Positions 25,501 to 36,891 are shown, numbered from the stretch's first letter. The stretch is 64,000 nucleotides of DNA from Cenococcum geophilum 1.58 (GCA_001692895.1 KV748195.1:2294001-2358000); one strand, 5' to 3'. Numbers and translations: made by a program. The notes: a model not told the origin generated them from the sequence alone.

Positions 25501-26474
25501 TAGTTTAGCCTCTACTCCTTAAACCTTTAATTACTTAATCCTTATCCTCTAGGTTTCTATAATTTCTTATTTCATTTTTTAAATTCTTTAGTACTACTTA
25601 CGTCTATTAACTCTGCGCCATATTATAGTTTTTAACTTTAACTTTATTATTGTATACTTTGCGCCTTATATAACTATAGAACTCTATCCTAACCCTTCTT
25701 AGTCTACTCTCTTTAGTAAATCCTATTATTAATCTTAATTACTTAATTAATTAAATTCTTAAGAGTATCCGCATCTTCTATCAGAATAATTACGTCTTAG
25801 ACTTTTACTTTAAGTCCCTGTTTATACTATGCCATAAGTGCCTTATTATTCTATTTAACCTATATTACTAACGTTTAAAACTACGTTATATACTTAATTA
25901 CTAAAGTTCTCTATACTAGGTTTTAAAGCTTTCTTTCTACCGTTATAGTTACCTATAGGTCTCTAAATATCTATATTAATTATTTTATAAACCTATTCTA
26001 ACTTAAAAACATATACCTAACCTTTTAATTAGTAGTCGTTATACTATATTCTTACATTTCTATAAGGTAAGGTTTAAACCACTTAAGTACCCTTCCCGTT
26101 AAGAATAATCCTATGTAAGTAATTTAATCCATAGGCGTTCCTAGTTTAACTCCCTCTTATATTACCTTAAAGTGCATTTACGTAAGGAATCCCTTAAGCT
26201 TTAACTTTTCTCCTAAAAATCGCTTAATTAAGGGTAACTTAACCTTAGCTGCTCCAATCCTACTAATCCTATCTTTAAGTATCTTATTATTATCTATTAA
26301 TCGGTTAACTATTTCCTATAGCTATCCAACGGTAACTAGCTAAGAGTTAGTATCTTTTACTATACTAGTATCGTTACCTAATCTTAATATAGTTGCTACC
26401 GTTAACGGCGTTATGGCTAATACTTTTAGCGGCATATTATTTAACTTCTTTTACTATAACCTTAGTAGTAAATA
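19532..26474 (-). pseudogene. B2 gag-pol remnant with post-chromodomain extension
   Basis: Minus-strand counterpart of B1. Gag begins at an ATG at 26433-26435. The RT core reads KFIIVYLNNIIIYL near 22515-22535 (YLNN at 22518-22529 for YLDD). The stretch 19560-20170 next to the 3' LTR matches the region downstream of the chromodomain in B1 rather than non-coding leader. All frames are broken by TAA/TAG. A few ambiguous bases (N) occur near 19535, 21207 and 21213. Confidence 0.78.
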
Positions 26475-26893
26475 TATAATAAAGCCTTGTAGTAGGAACT
26501 ACGGTAAACTTATTAATAGGCTAGGTATATAGGTATAGAATAGTTAATAACGTAAACATAACTAGTGGAGTAGTTGCCTAATAGATTAACTCTAATTATA
26601 TTCTAAAATTCACTATAAAGGAGAGAACTANCTAGGTAGGGACTGTAGTCCTTTAAATATATAACCGTACTCCTAAGAAATCCCCTTTATACGTAAGGTA
26701 CGTATTATACGTATTATACGTACGTTCCCTTTATACACTATATACACTACGTACAACGTTATATAACCTTAGTTACTATTCCTCGTTATATAGCTCTACC
26801 AGTTCTATTCTAGACCATGCCTAAATTAACTAACTAGCTTCTTCCAACTCTTCTCTAAGTAGTTATAACATTATACTTAAAGCGTCCGTAATA
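26475..26893 (-). repeat. LTR of B2, right copy (5' LTR)
   Basis: 419 bp, TATAATAAAGCC start and GCGTCCGTAATA end. It is homologous to the B1 LTRs in inverse orientation and is followed by TSD AAAGA at 26894-26898. Confidence 0.88.
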
Positions 26894-26898
26894 AAAGA

Positions 26899-28108
26899 AG
26901 TAGGAGTTACTTTTATATTTAAAGTAAAGGCCTAGCTTAATGCGTTATTCTTATTTAAAGAACCCTAGTAGGGCGTATCCTAAGGTCTTAGTGTTAATAT
27001 CTATAGCGTTAGGGTGCTTAAGCTAAGATAACTTAGTAAATGTTTATAGGGCTATTATATTATATTAAGGAGCGTATTTTAGTATTAGGCGTAGTATATT
27101 ATTATACTATTTATTAATAACGTTTATATAGGCATTAAGGGCTCCTAGTAAGTCTACGCCTATTAGGGAGGTTTTTAGTTTAGGGCTTAGGGATTTAATA
27201 AGGCTATTAACTAGTACAGAGTCGTTCCAGCTAGTTTCCTTTATATAATAATTAAATTCGGAGAAGTATACTAGGAAACCTTTTATTTCTTAGGCTATAT
27301 AGTTTATTTTCCTTTAAGTAGTAGTTTAGCGGTTTAGGTTACTATATATAGCTTTAAGAAGTATAACTAGGCTTTATACTAAGTTCGGCTAAAAAGATTT
27401 AATAAGGTTAGCTACCTTTTCTTTTAGTTAACTTAGGGCGTAATAGAGTTGGTTAGCTTTAGTTAGGTAGCGGTTAGTATTACTAGTTAGCTTATTTTTA
27501 AGCTAGCTTAGAAATAATTAGAGCTTTTATTATTTACTAGTAAACACTAGGGGATCTAATAGTTGTTCGGATTATTATAGTATAGTAGTTGGCTTAGGGT
27601 AAGAGACTACTACGGGTTCGGGGCTTACGTCCCGCGTATTTATCTCTAAAAATAGCGTTTAGTCTTAAGGTCCTAATATAGGCATCTTATTACAGTACGT
27701 GCCGACTATTAAGGTACAAGGTACGAGGTGACTGTATATTATTAACAAATGATATTATATAAGGATTTATATATAGAGTTGAGGCAGTATATATATGTCG
27801 CTCAGGGATTAGGTCTGTACTCGTGTTATAGCAACACTAAGTTATAACAATGCGTTAGGTCAGTGCCGTAACACATTTTAAGGGTACGGATTTCTTCCTA
27901 GAGGTCTTTAATTAATTACCAGTATTGTACTTCTTATTTAGCTTATTATTAATTTAAAATAGCTTAATTTTATATAAAGGTGTCTATAAAGGACTTCTAT
28001 ATCTCTATTAATTATTCTTAAAGTACGGATATAATACTAGCGGCCGTTATAAAAGTTTCGGGTTTATTCTATATATTAATAGTAGTATAGGTAATTAACG
28101 TAATATAG
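26899..28108 (-). pseudogene. A1 gag remnant, right of B2
   Basis: Collinear with A2 gag. The first Cys of the zinc knuckle corresponds to 26924-26926 (Tyr codon). B2 is inserted between the His and last Cys positions of the knuckle, so the motif is cut in two. Read across the insertion, both first Cys, the His and the last Cys are all Tyr, as expected from RIP. A solo LTR (27688-27873) interrupts the region further. Confidence 0.72.
27688..27873. mobile_element. Solo LTR of an unrelated LTR retrotransposon
   Basis: A 186-bp insertion present in A1 but absent from the collinear A2 sequence (A2 reads GGCATCTTAAGGG straight through). Its ends are TATTACAGTACG and GTGCCGTAACA (TG...CA type with one RIP change). 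The flanks are CATCT (27683-27687) and CATTT (27874-27878), a 5-bp duplication with one C-to-T change. It retains many CA/TG dinucleotides compared with its surroundings, so it inserted late. It is unlike the A, B, C, D or G LTRs. Confidence 0.75.
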
Positions 28109-28458
28109 TATTACAGAGTAAGTATAAGCGGCGATAATATATAGCAAGGTAGATATTATTAAGCTATATATATAAACTATATAAAGAGGTTAAAACGTTA
28201 TATAAAAAAAGAAGGTAGGAAAATAGGAAGAAAGGTAATATATTATGGACTTAGTTACTTAGTTAATACGTACACAGAGTAAAATAGGATTTAGGTAGTG
28301 GTCCTGGCAGAACTTAGTAGAATATAGCAGAATGCGGCAGGTTGCCGTCAGATTGCCGTAAATTGCTATTAGATTGCCGTCTTATAGTCGGTCTCTAGTT
28401 GCTAAGTTAGTAGAAATAGGTAAATGTGTATAAGGTGTTACGGGGGTGTCCTATAACA
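28109..28458 (-). repeat. LTR of A1, right copy (5' LTR)
   Basis: 350 bp, starts TATTACAGAG and ends CCTATAACA, followed by TSD GTTAC (28459-28463). It is homologous to the three other A LTRs. Confidence 0.88.
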
Positions 28459-28463
28459 GTTAC

Positions 28464-28636
28464 TCTAGCTTAAGTAATACGTAAAGAGTATACTACGGCA
28501 TCTTAAGCGCTATATTAGGGATTTTTCTACCCTTTACTAGCTACTGTATAAAATAGTACAATATATAGTAGCAACTATATATAAGCAACTACTATAGCGC
28601 GTAACGCTGCCCGTAAGTATTTTAAGGGAGCTCTAG
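28464..28636 (+). pseudogene. Element C coding remnant between A1 and B1
   Basis: Continues the C frame from 8584. After removing A1 it reads DLIRYFNYYRLL then, with stops read as Gln, VKSILRHLKRYIRDFSTLY, ending in RELQ at the B1 insertion. The frame continues at 36892 with DLLNNNIENKYIRHIA. Reading-frame continuity over two excisions confirms both target duplications. The domain is not recognised. Confidence 0.5.
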
Positions 28637-29058
28637 TATTATAGACGCTTTAAATATAATATTACGACTACTTAGGGAAGAGTTGGAAGAAGCTAGTTGG
28701 TTAATTTAAGCACGGTCTAAAATGGAGCCGGTAGAACTATGTAACAAAGAATAGTAAGCAAGGTTACATAATATGCTATATATTAAACAAGAGGAATAAA
28801 AGGAACTTATATACCTTACGTATAAGACGTATATTACATATAAGAAGGATTTTATAGGAGTATGGTTGTGTATTTAAGGACCCTTAATCCCTACCTAGAT
28901 AATTCCTTCCTTATAGTAATTCTCAAAATACAATTAGAGTTAATCTATTAGGCAACTACTCTACTAGTTATTATTCGTTATTAACTTTAATTTATATTAC
29001 CTATACACCTAGCCTAATAACGAGCCTATTGTAGTTCTTACTATAAGGTTCCGTTACA
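28637..29058 (+). repeat. LTR of B1, 5' copy
   Basis: Starts TATTATAGACGC (RIP form of TGTTACGGACGC), ends GGTTCCGTTACA, 422 bp, the same length as the 3' copy. Confidence 0.9.
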
Positions 29059-29103
29059 CAATTACTACCTAGTTATAGTATTAAATATAGAAAGTTAAAT
29101 AAT

Positions 29104-30260
29104 ATGCCACCAAAAGCACCAACCACAACGCCATTGACGGCGGCAACTACTTTAAGGTTAGGTAACGACATTAGTATAGTAAACACTAACTTATAGCAAC
29201 CTGTAACGGTTGGATAGTTATAAGAGGTAATTAACCAGTTAATAACTAATAATGCGGCGCTAGAAGAAAGGGTTAATGGGATAGAAGCGGTAAGGGTTAA
29301 GCTACTATCAATTAAAAGATTCTTAGGAGAAATATTAAAGCTTAAAGGATTCCTTATATAAATACACTTTAAAGTTACACAGGAAGGGGCAAAGCTACCA
29401 ACACCTATAGATTAAATAGCCTATATAGGACTATTCCTATTAGGAAGAGCACTTAAGTAGTTTAAGTCTTACCTTACGGAAATACAGGCAAACGGAATAA
29501 CAACCACTAATTAGGAGGTGCGATTTATGTTCTTAAGTTAAGAAGGATTTATAAAATAACTTACATAAATGTTTAGAGACCCGGAATTAGTAATTATAGC
29601 GGAAAGAAAACTCTAAGATATTATATAGCGAACCTTAGCAATTAAGTATACGATATAATTTTAGACGTTAGTAACGTAAGTAGAGTGGAATAATAGGGCG
29701 CTTATAGCATAGTATAAATAGGGACTTAAGGCTAAAGTCTAGGACGCGATTATCTTAATAGAAGATGCGGACACCCTATAGGAATTAATAGATTAAGCAA
29801 TTAAGATTAATAATTAGATCTACTAAAGGGAATAGGCTAAGAGAGGTTAGGATAGAGTTTTATAGTTATATAAGGCGTAGAGTACACATTAACCAAAGCT
29901 AAATTAGAAACTATAGTATGGCGTAGAGCTAATAGACCTAAGTAGTACTAAAGAAGCCTATAAGAGATAGAGTAAGAAATTATAAAAACCTAGAGATTAA
30001 GGATCTAGTAATTATAGGACTAAGGAGTAAAGGCTAAACTAGGGATCTTAGTAGTAGAAGATGTTTAGGCAGACTCTATAGTAAAGTTAATGGTTTAAAG
30101 ACGGAGCTTATATAAATTGCGGGAAATAGGGTTATTTTGCGAGGAATTATAAAGATGGTTAGAGTTACTATATAATAAAGGGAACCTAACTAGTAGAAGA
30201 CACATATATATAGAGGGACGATAGTATACTATAAGGAATAAAAGAATGTTTAATTAGAAG
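29104..30260 (+). pseudogene. B1 gag remnant with zinc knuckle
   Basis: Starts at ATG 29104 with MPPKAPTTTPLTAATTLRLG. A capsid-like stretch follows (GLFLLGRALK, then KSYLTEIQANGITTTN), typical of fungal retrotransposon gag with its GRALxWF core. A CCHC knuckle lies at 30109-30150, read as YINCGK*GYFARNY: the first Cys, the His and the last Cys are Tyr, only one Cys survives, and a Gln is a stop. The same region recurs in B3 (61394 onward) and, inverted, in B2. It can no longer encode a capsid protein. Confidence 0.78.
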
Positions 30261-33200
30261 TTTTGCGTTCTATTATAATAACACATACTAAATTTATAAA
30301 GACGCTAAGTATAGCGTAAGCTATTAGCTATAGGAGCCAAAATCTATAAAGTATAGAGAAACTAATAAACTAGTTTATAGATCGGATATTAAGGATAATA
30401 AATTTAACGTAGGCGAAACATTTTATAACAATAAGGTAATAAAAGCGGCTTACTAGGAGCATGTAGACCTTAGAGATATTATACTAGAGGTAAAGGATAA
30501 TTCTACTACAGAACAGGGAATATTAGTAGGGATTAAGACCCCACTAGACACAATATCTATCGCTTTATAAGACGCAAGAGAAGTAGGATAGCGAGCTACT
30601 TTAGTACTTAATAAAGGCAAGAAGCCAAAGGCTTAAGATTCTTAAGATAAGATAAGAGATAACTAAGATTCTTAAGATAAGATAAGGCAGACTTAAGGAC
30701 CTATAACGGACAGAAACTAATAGAGTAGGGTAGTAGCTTAGTTTAAAGATATACAAATAAGCTTAGGATAGAGTTTCCCACAGGCACAAGACTCTTAAGA
30801 CGAGATAAGTGAGATTTAAGACTCTTAAGACAAGATAAGAATATCTAAGCCTAGTTAGACTAAGGCTAGAGCGAAGCTTAAGATAAAAGCAAGCTTAGGA
30901 TTACGAATTTAAAAGGGTTAAGAATTTAGAGGATAAATAAGGACACCTATAAATAAGAGGTAAGAGGCTTCTTTATAAATTAGAGAATCTATAATATAAA
31001 CAATAGTTAGACTAGGAGACAGGTATATAAACCTAGAAGATTTACTAGGGGAATATAGTATTCGGCCTAAAGATCGAAAAGTTAGTACCGAGATTAAGAA
31101 GTAAGAAGACTTTAGGGATCTACTTATAAGACGCAAAAAGAAAGAAACTATAGAAGAATTTAGGGCAAGAATTACCTTATAGCAAGAGCAGAAACTAGAT
31201 AAAAGATCTAGTATATTAGGACGTATAAGAGATAGAGTACTAGTATAAAGAATTACTAATAGGCCTAGGGTAGGCACACTAAGAGCTAAGTAGCTTACCA
31301 AACTGGAATAAGAAGAGGATTTAGGGATTCTAACTAGGTTTAAAGAACGACATATAAAGGGCTATTATAATATAGTAATAAAAAGATACTTCCTTACGGA
31401 CGAGCCGTATATACTCCAGCAGCTGTATTAAAAGTGGTATAGGCAAAGGCATAATAATAAGTGGGAAGATTTCTACATATAGTTAGATAAAAAAGTTATC
31501 TAAAACTACCCAATCACGGAAAAAGCAATAAGTTACATTAAGGGAGCCTTAATTATAACGTTAAAAGATCTAAAGGAGTGTTTAGAGGACTAGAGAAGCA
31601 AGAGGCGTATTTTAGTACCTGTAAATAAAGTTACGACGTTTAGATTAATATAAGATAGGTTTAAACTTAAGGATAAAGATAAGCTAAGAGTTAACCTAAA
31701 GCACCTAGTATATTATATATTGACGTGGATTATATACGTAGACGATATATATAATATATATAGAGCACTAAAGAATAAGCATTGGAAATACCTTATAAGA
31801 ATATATTAGTTAGCAGAAGAACAAAAGTATTAAAATGCTAAGTATATATATAGCTGGCATCTAGTAGAAGTTTAGGAGTTAGGTAACTTAATACTTTAGC
31901 TAAAAAGATTTCTTACGGAAGAATGCCTAGACGGATAATAGTAATAGAAATGCCTAGAGAATATATGTCTATAGTATATTAAAGACAAAAAGCGAACTAA
32001 GTATTAGCCGAAGAACGAGCTAAACGCAATAGGATTAAGTAGCTAATAGTTAGGAAAAGTAGAGGCCTATAGGACTAAAGGGAGCCAGTAATAGAGCCTT
32101 AGACCCTTAAAGGAATTTAAAAATAACACTTAAATTTATAAGTTAAATGGCAAGATTAATAGTTTAAAGTATTAATAAATAGTAGAGTAATAAGGAACCA
32201 TATCTTACTAGCAGCAGTTAAAGGGATAGGTTTACCATATAGAAAAAAGGAATATTTTATCTATTAGTAACGATTTTAGGAGATCTAATAGCCTATAGAG
32301 GAGGTATTATTAATCTTAAAACAGGACCTATTTAGTTAACCATTAAAGGGAGATAAATTAAGATATCTTTTAATATATTACTATTAGGGAATAATAAGGT
32401 AGTACTAGAAATGCCTTAGTTATAGGAATATAATCTAAAGATCAATTAGGTTACATGTTAGGTTAATATTAGAGATACTTAATACCGTAAGTTGCGATAA
32501 TAAGCTAAGATAGTATAGTACTAAGTAGGAGTAACCTACGAAGAAATAGAAAAAGGACTAAGTTATATACTAAAGAGATACCATAAGTACGGCAAGAAAC
32601 TATAGTTACTAGAAAGTAAAAAGCTATTAAAGTATATAGCATAGAACTATAAGATAGAATTGGAACTATAAACAAGTTTAAGGTTTTTTTTACTCTATAA
32701 GCTTACTAAAGAAGAAGGTAGAGCGTTAAAAGAGTTTATCTAGGAAAACCTATAAAAGGGATATATTAGACCATCGCAGTCATTAGTAGAATATCCAGTA
32801 CTATTTATACTAAAGAAGAATAGCAAACTAAGGCTATATATTAACTATAGATAGTTAAACAGTATTACTAGGAAGGATAGGTATCCTTTACCCTTAATTA
32901 GCGAAATCTAAGATAGGATAGGCAACGCGTAAATCTTTACAAAGATAGATTTAAGATAGGCGTACCATTAGATTAGGATTAAGGAAGGCGATAAATAAAA
33001 GGCAGCCTTTAGGTTAAAGGAAGGACTATATAAGCCATTAGTTATATAGTTTAGGCTTATAAATATACTAGCAATGTTTTAAAAGCGTATTAACAATATG
33101 TTAGGAGAATACTTAGATAAATTTATTATAGTATACCTTAATAATATTATTATCTACTTAATAACTAAGGAGGAATATGAGGAATACGTTAAATGGGTTT

Positions 33201-35745
33201 TAAAGAGACTATAGGAAGAATAGATACTAGTAGCAATTAAGAAATACAAGTTCTTTACTAGGAAGACTAATTTTATTAGATTTATTATTAAACTAGGCCA
33301 ACTTAGTATAAATCTAAAAAAGATTAAGGCTATAGTAAATTGGTAGGAACCGGAGAACATTATATAGTTAAAATTATTTCTAAGGTTTTGCAATTACTGT
33401 AGAAGGTTTATAGCGTAGTGGTTAAAGGATATTAAGCCATTTATATAACTAATAAAGAAAGAAGAACTATAGGTATAGGGAGAGGAGTAATAAGAACTCT
33501 TTAGAAAAGTTAAAGAGTTATTTACCTAGGAGCTAGTTCTTAAAATCTATTAACTAGGACTAGAGACGGTTATAAAAATAAAAATATTAGACTATATACT
33601 AGGGGCATACTTTATATAAAGGTATTAAGATAGATGGCACCTAGTAGCATACTATAGTCGGAAGATAATACTACTAGAGTTAAACTATAACATCTATAAT
33701 AAGGAGTTATTAGGTATAGTTATAGCACTAAAGGAATAAAGAGCATTCTTATAAGGTACGGAAAAACTATTTATAATTAAGATGGATTATAAGAACCTAA
33801 CGGGGTTCCTAATAATAAAAGAACTTAACTAAAGACAGGTTAGATGGGCAGAGATGCTTATAGAATACTATTTTAAGATTTAGTATACTAANGGTATANA
33901 NAANACNNAAGTAGACGCTCTAAGTTANAANGCTAAACTATAAANNAATNAAAAGCCATTAGGGGCTTTACTGCGAAAAGATATAGACGGATTAATTAGG
34001 TATAATTATCCAAAAATTGCAGTAACTTAAGAAAATAATAAGTTAAAAAAAATCTATAAGACACCGGAAAGCTTTTAGGTATAGAGAATTCTAAAAGCAT
34101 AGCTAGAAGATCTATAGACAGATATATATAAAAACTAAGAAGTAAAATACATCCTAAAAAGCATAGTAGAGTAATTTATAAAAGACTTCTATAAAGGATT
34201 AACTTAAGAATATAATAGAGCTACGGGCTTAGTGTTAAGACTTTAAGAGGAGTATATTATTAACGGAATTTAGGGCTTAGTACGGAAAGTTATAAAGGAA
34301 TATCTAGATTACTAAAGGAATAAACTAATAAGGTATAAGCTATATAGAGGGCTATAACCTATTAAAACACTAGAGAGACCATAGGGGGTTATATTATAGG
34401 ACTTTATTATTAAGTTACTAAAGTTAAGAGATCCTATTACCGGATAAGATTATAACGCGATCTTAGTAATAGTAGATAAGCTTATAAAGTAGGGATACTT
34501 TATCCCTTGACCCGTCAGGGCGAGCAGAGGGGAAGGCCCGTGCGCGAACACCAGAATCAGAACAACGCGTAGAATTCAACCATTAAATACACCACCACCA
34601 TGTCTTCTAATCATGCTAGAATTGATGCAGATCTTGTTCAGAAGACTCAATATAAGATTCCCCCAAATAAGATGGTAAAAAAAACCCCCCCGAAGCCTTG
34701 GCCACTCCCCGAATTTTGTATTCCTGAGCACGGCTACTAAATCCTACTAATCTGATTGGTGGGCTCTTATCGATAACCTGCGTGCCCAAGTTGACGGGTT
34801 AAGGGATAGCATGCATAGAAGAAATATTAGCAGAAGATGTCGCTAAAATCTATATTAAAGAAGTTTTTGTAAGGCATAGAGCACTAAGTAAAATTATATT
34901 AGATAGAGATCTAAGATTTATAGCAGTATTTTAGGAGGTATTCTTAGCGGAATAAGGAGTTAGGGCAGCAACTTTTACCGTATATTATCTATAGACAGAT
35001 AGTTAAACGGAGAGATTAAATTAGATACTAGAGCAGTATCTAAAACATTATATTAATTACGTACAGAATAATTGGGTATCGCTATTACTAGTTATATAGT
35101 TTGCATATAATATAACACCTTAAGAAGGAATAGGTATATTACTATTTAAGGCAAATTATAGATATAAGCTAAGGATATCGTTATTACTATAATAAGTAAA
35201 GAGAATAAGTAGTATAGCTAAAGAAAGAATAAAGATGTTAATAAATCTTTATATAGACCTTATAGAATTAGTGAAGAAAGTATAAGAGAGAATAAAAAAG
35301 TACTATAATGCTAAGAGATCTAAGGGACCAGATCTTAAGGAGGGAGATAAAGTATAGCTACTACACAAAAATTTTAAGAGTTGATAACTAAGCAAGAAGT
35401 TAGACTATATTAGACTAGAACCTTTTAAAATTATATAAAGGATTTTACTAGTTATATATAAGTTAAACCTACTAGCTAAAATAAAGATCTACCTTATATA
35501 GTGTATTATAATACTAGAGCCAGTATATAGGGATATTAAGCAACTAGTTTACAAAGTAGACACATATAAAGGATAGGAAGAAGATAAATAGTAAGTTTTA
35601 AAGATTATTAGTTATAAGGATATTAACAATAAAATATAGTACGAGGTTAAGTAAATAGGCTATACTAAGACTACCTAGGAGCTACTAGAGAATTTAAAGA
35701 ACGCTATAGGAAAGGTATAGGAGTATTAAAAGAAATTAGGTTAAG
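30261..35745 (+). pseudogene. B1 pol remnant: protease region, RT, RNase H, integrase, chromodomain
   Basis: The RT core reads FIIVYLNNIIIYL, with YLNN at 33134-33145 replacing YLDD. Integrase spans roughly 34200-35400, with WDFIIKLLKLRDPITG before the MITE and IEEILAEDVAKIYIKEVF then SKIILDRDLRF after it. The chromodomain is at about 35595-35735 (KDINNKIRYEVK, IGYTKTTWELLENL). Catalytic Asp codons are mostly Asn and stops are at expected Gln/Trp/Arg codons. A low-complexity repeat of TTCTTAAGATAAGATAAG occurs at 30640-30860. Clustered N bases at 33892-33950 mark unresolved consensus. Confidence 0.82.
34503..34806. mobile_element. 304-bp MITE with TA target duplication
   Basis: Imperfect terminal inverted repeats TCCCTTGACCCGTCA (left) and TCCCTTAACCCGTCA (right, inverted; 14 of 15 match) are flanked by TA at 34501-34502 and 34807-34808, the signature of Tc1/mariner-superfamily insertions. 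It has much more ordinary base composition than B1 around it. A short frame MSSNHARIDADLVQKTQ near 34600 is similar in style to the N-terminus of Fot/pogo transposases, so this may be a deletion derivative; that last point is inference. Confidence 0.8.
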
Positions 35746-36464
35746 CAGTATTAATAAAAAAGGATTGCTAAAGAATAAGTTACCTAAGGGGGACCTAAGA
35801 AGAGCAGTTGCTAAACTACTTAGATTTATTTCCTTCTTTATTAGAAGAGAATCCATTCTTTTATTACTAAGTTCCTATAGACCTTATTTTATAAGTTTCT
35901 ACTTTTTAAAACGCACCTTCTTATAAACCTTCTTAAGACGAAGTAGATAAGTAGACGCCGCGATATAAGTATCTAGGGCCTTTTATTCCATATCCTAAGA
36001 ACATTTTAACTTAGCAAGGGCTTAAAATAGTTTACTATCTAGCCGCGTAGTAGTAGATTAAATATAAAACCCTAAGATAAATTAATTAGGGAACTAGATA
36101 ACTATTAAGAGTAATAGGTCGCGTATATTTAGCATTAGAAGTAGAGCGAACGTTATAGGACAAATAAATATTTACTTTAGTGCACTCTAAATAAAAGGAT
36201 AGTTATCGCGAAGATAGGTTCGCTAACGTAATATAAACTAACCCCTCTTTTAAACAGCAAGAATATAGAGACGGTATAATCTTACTAAGAGATAATATTG
36301 CAGCAATAGTGTGGGCATAACGTTGGGCGTATAAAGAAGAAATTACTTTAGGTATAATAAGCAAAGATATTAACTAAATTAATTAGACGGATATTACACC
36401 TCTAGTAAATAACTTAGAGATATTTTTAAATCTTTAAGAATAAAGATAAAGAGGAGGGAGATAG
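35746..36464 (+). pseudogene. Coding extension of B1 pol downstream of the chromodomain
   Basis: The frame of the chromodomain (coordinates divisible by three) continues without shift to about 36437, adding roughly 230 codons before the polypurine tract. Recognisable pieces, with stops at expected Gln/Arg/Trp codons: RVIGRVYLALEVERTL, then KDSYREDRFANVI, then KQQEYRDGIILLRDNIAAIV, then TDITPLVNNLEIFLNL. The same sequence is present in B2 (19560-20170). I do not recognise the domain. It is rich in charged residues with no membrane segment. Most chromovirus pol genes end soon after the chromodomain, so this extra part is unusual. Confidence 0.6.
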
Positions 36465-36886
36465 TGTTACGGATGCTTTAAGTATAATATTATAACTACT
36501 TAGGGAAGAGTCGGAAGAAGCTAGTTAGTTAATTTAAATACGGTCTAAAATGGAGCCGGTAAAACTATATAACGAAGAATGGTAAGCAAGATTATATAAT
36601 ATGCTATATATTAAACAAGAGGAACGGAAGAAACTTATATATCTTATATATAAGACATATATTATATACAAGAAGGATTTTATAGGAGTATAGTTGTGTA
36701 TTTAAGGACCCTTAATCCCTACCTAGATAGTTCCTTCCTTATAGTAATTCTTAGAATACAATTAAAGTTAATCTATTAGGCAACCACTCTACTAGTTATT
36801 ATTCGTTATTAACTTTAATTTATATCACCTACACACCTAGCCCAATAACGAGCCTATTGTAGTTCTTACTATAAGGTTCCGTTACA
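36465..36886 (+). repeat. LTR of B1, 3' copy
   Basis: 422 bp, TGTTACGGATGC start and GGTTCCGTTACA end, both canonical. TSD TCTAG follows. Confidence 0.92.
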
Positions 36887-36891
36887 TCTAG

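Larger units (their letters stand above)
13159..26893 (-). mobile_element. Ty3/Gypsy chromovirus B2, split by A2
   Basis: Full-length B-family element on the minus strand, inserted into A1 gag with TSD AAAGA. Its left LTR is split by A2: 13159-13331 plus 19286-19531 (173 + 246 = 419 bp), equal in length to the right LTR at 26475-26893 (419 bp). Reverse transcriptase, integrase and chromodomain lie towards 19532, gag towards 26474. The RT motif is YLNN (22518-22529), so both Asp are lost. It corresponds to B1 (plus strand) and B3. Confidence 0.88.
8585..28458 (-). mobile_element. Ty3/Gypsy chromovirus A1, split by nested insertions
   Basis: Full-length LTR retrotransposon on the minus strand, flanked by the 5-bp duplication GTTAC (8580-8584 and 28459-28463). 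Its LTRs lie at 8585-8954 and 28109-28458. The internal part is divided by element B2 (13159-26893). Left of B2 lie chromodomain, integrase, RNase H and reverse transcriptase; right of B2 lies gag. It is RIP-degraded throughout: the RT motif is YIND and the zinc knuckle cysteines are Tyr. It is paralogous to A2, which has the same layout and a less damaged sequence. Confidence 0.88.
28637..36886 (+). mobile_element. Ty3/Gypsy chromovirus B1, full length
   Basis: An 8250-bp plus-strand LTR retrotransposon with 422-bp LTRs at 28637-29058 and 36465-36886 and the duplication TCTAG at 28632-28636 and 36887-36891. The internal order is gag, protease region, RT, RNase H, integrase, chromodomain and a further coding extension, then a polypurine tract (GAGGAGGGAGATAG) abutting the 3' LTR. 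It carries a 304-bp MITE in the integrase region. It is heavily RIP-mutated. Confidence 0.92.

Noticed and set aside
30918..31301. 127-codon minus-strand frame, Leu/Ser/Tyr-rich
   Set aside because: Antisense of B1 pol; open only because RIP-type composition on the other strand lacks stops.
33154..33393. 79-codon minus-strand frame
   Set aside because: Antisense of the B1 reverse transcriptase region.
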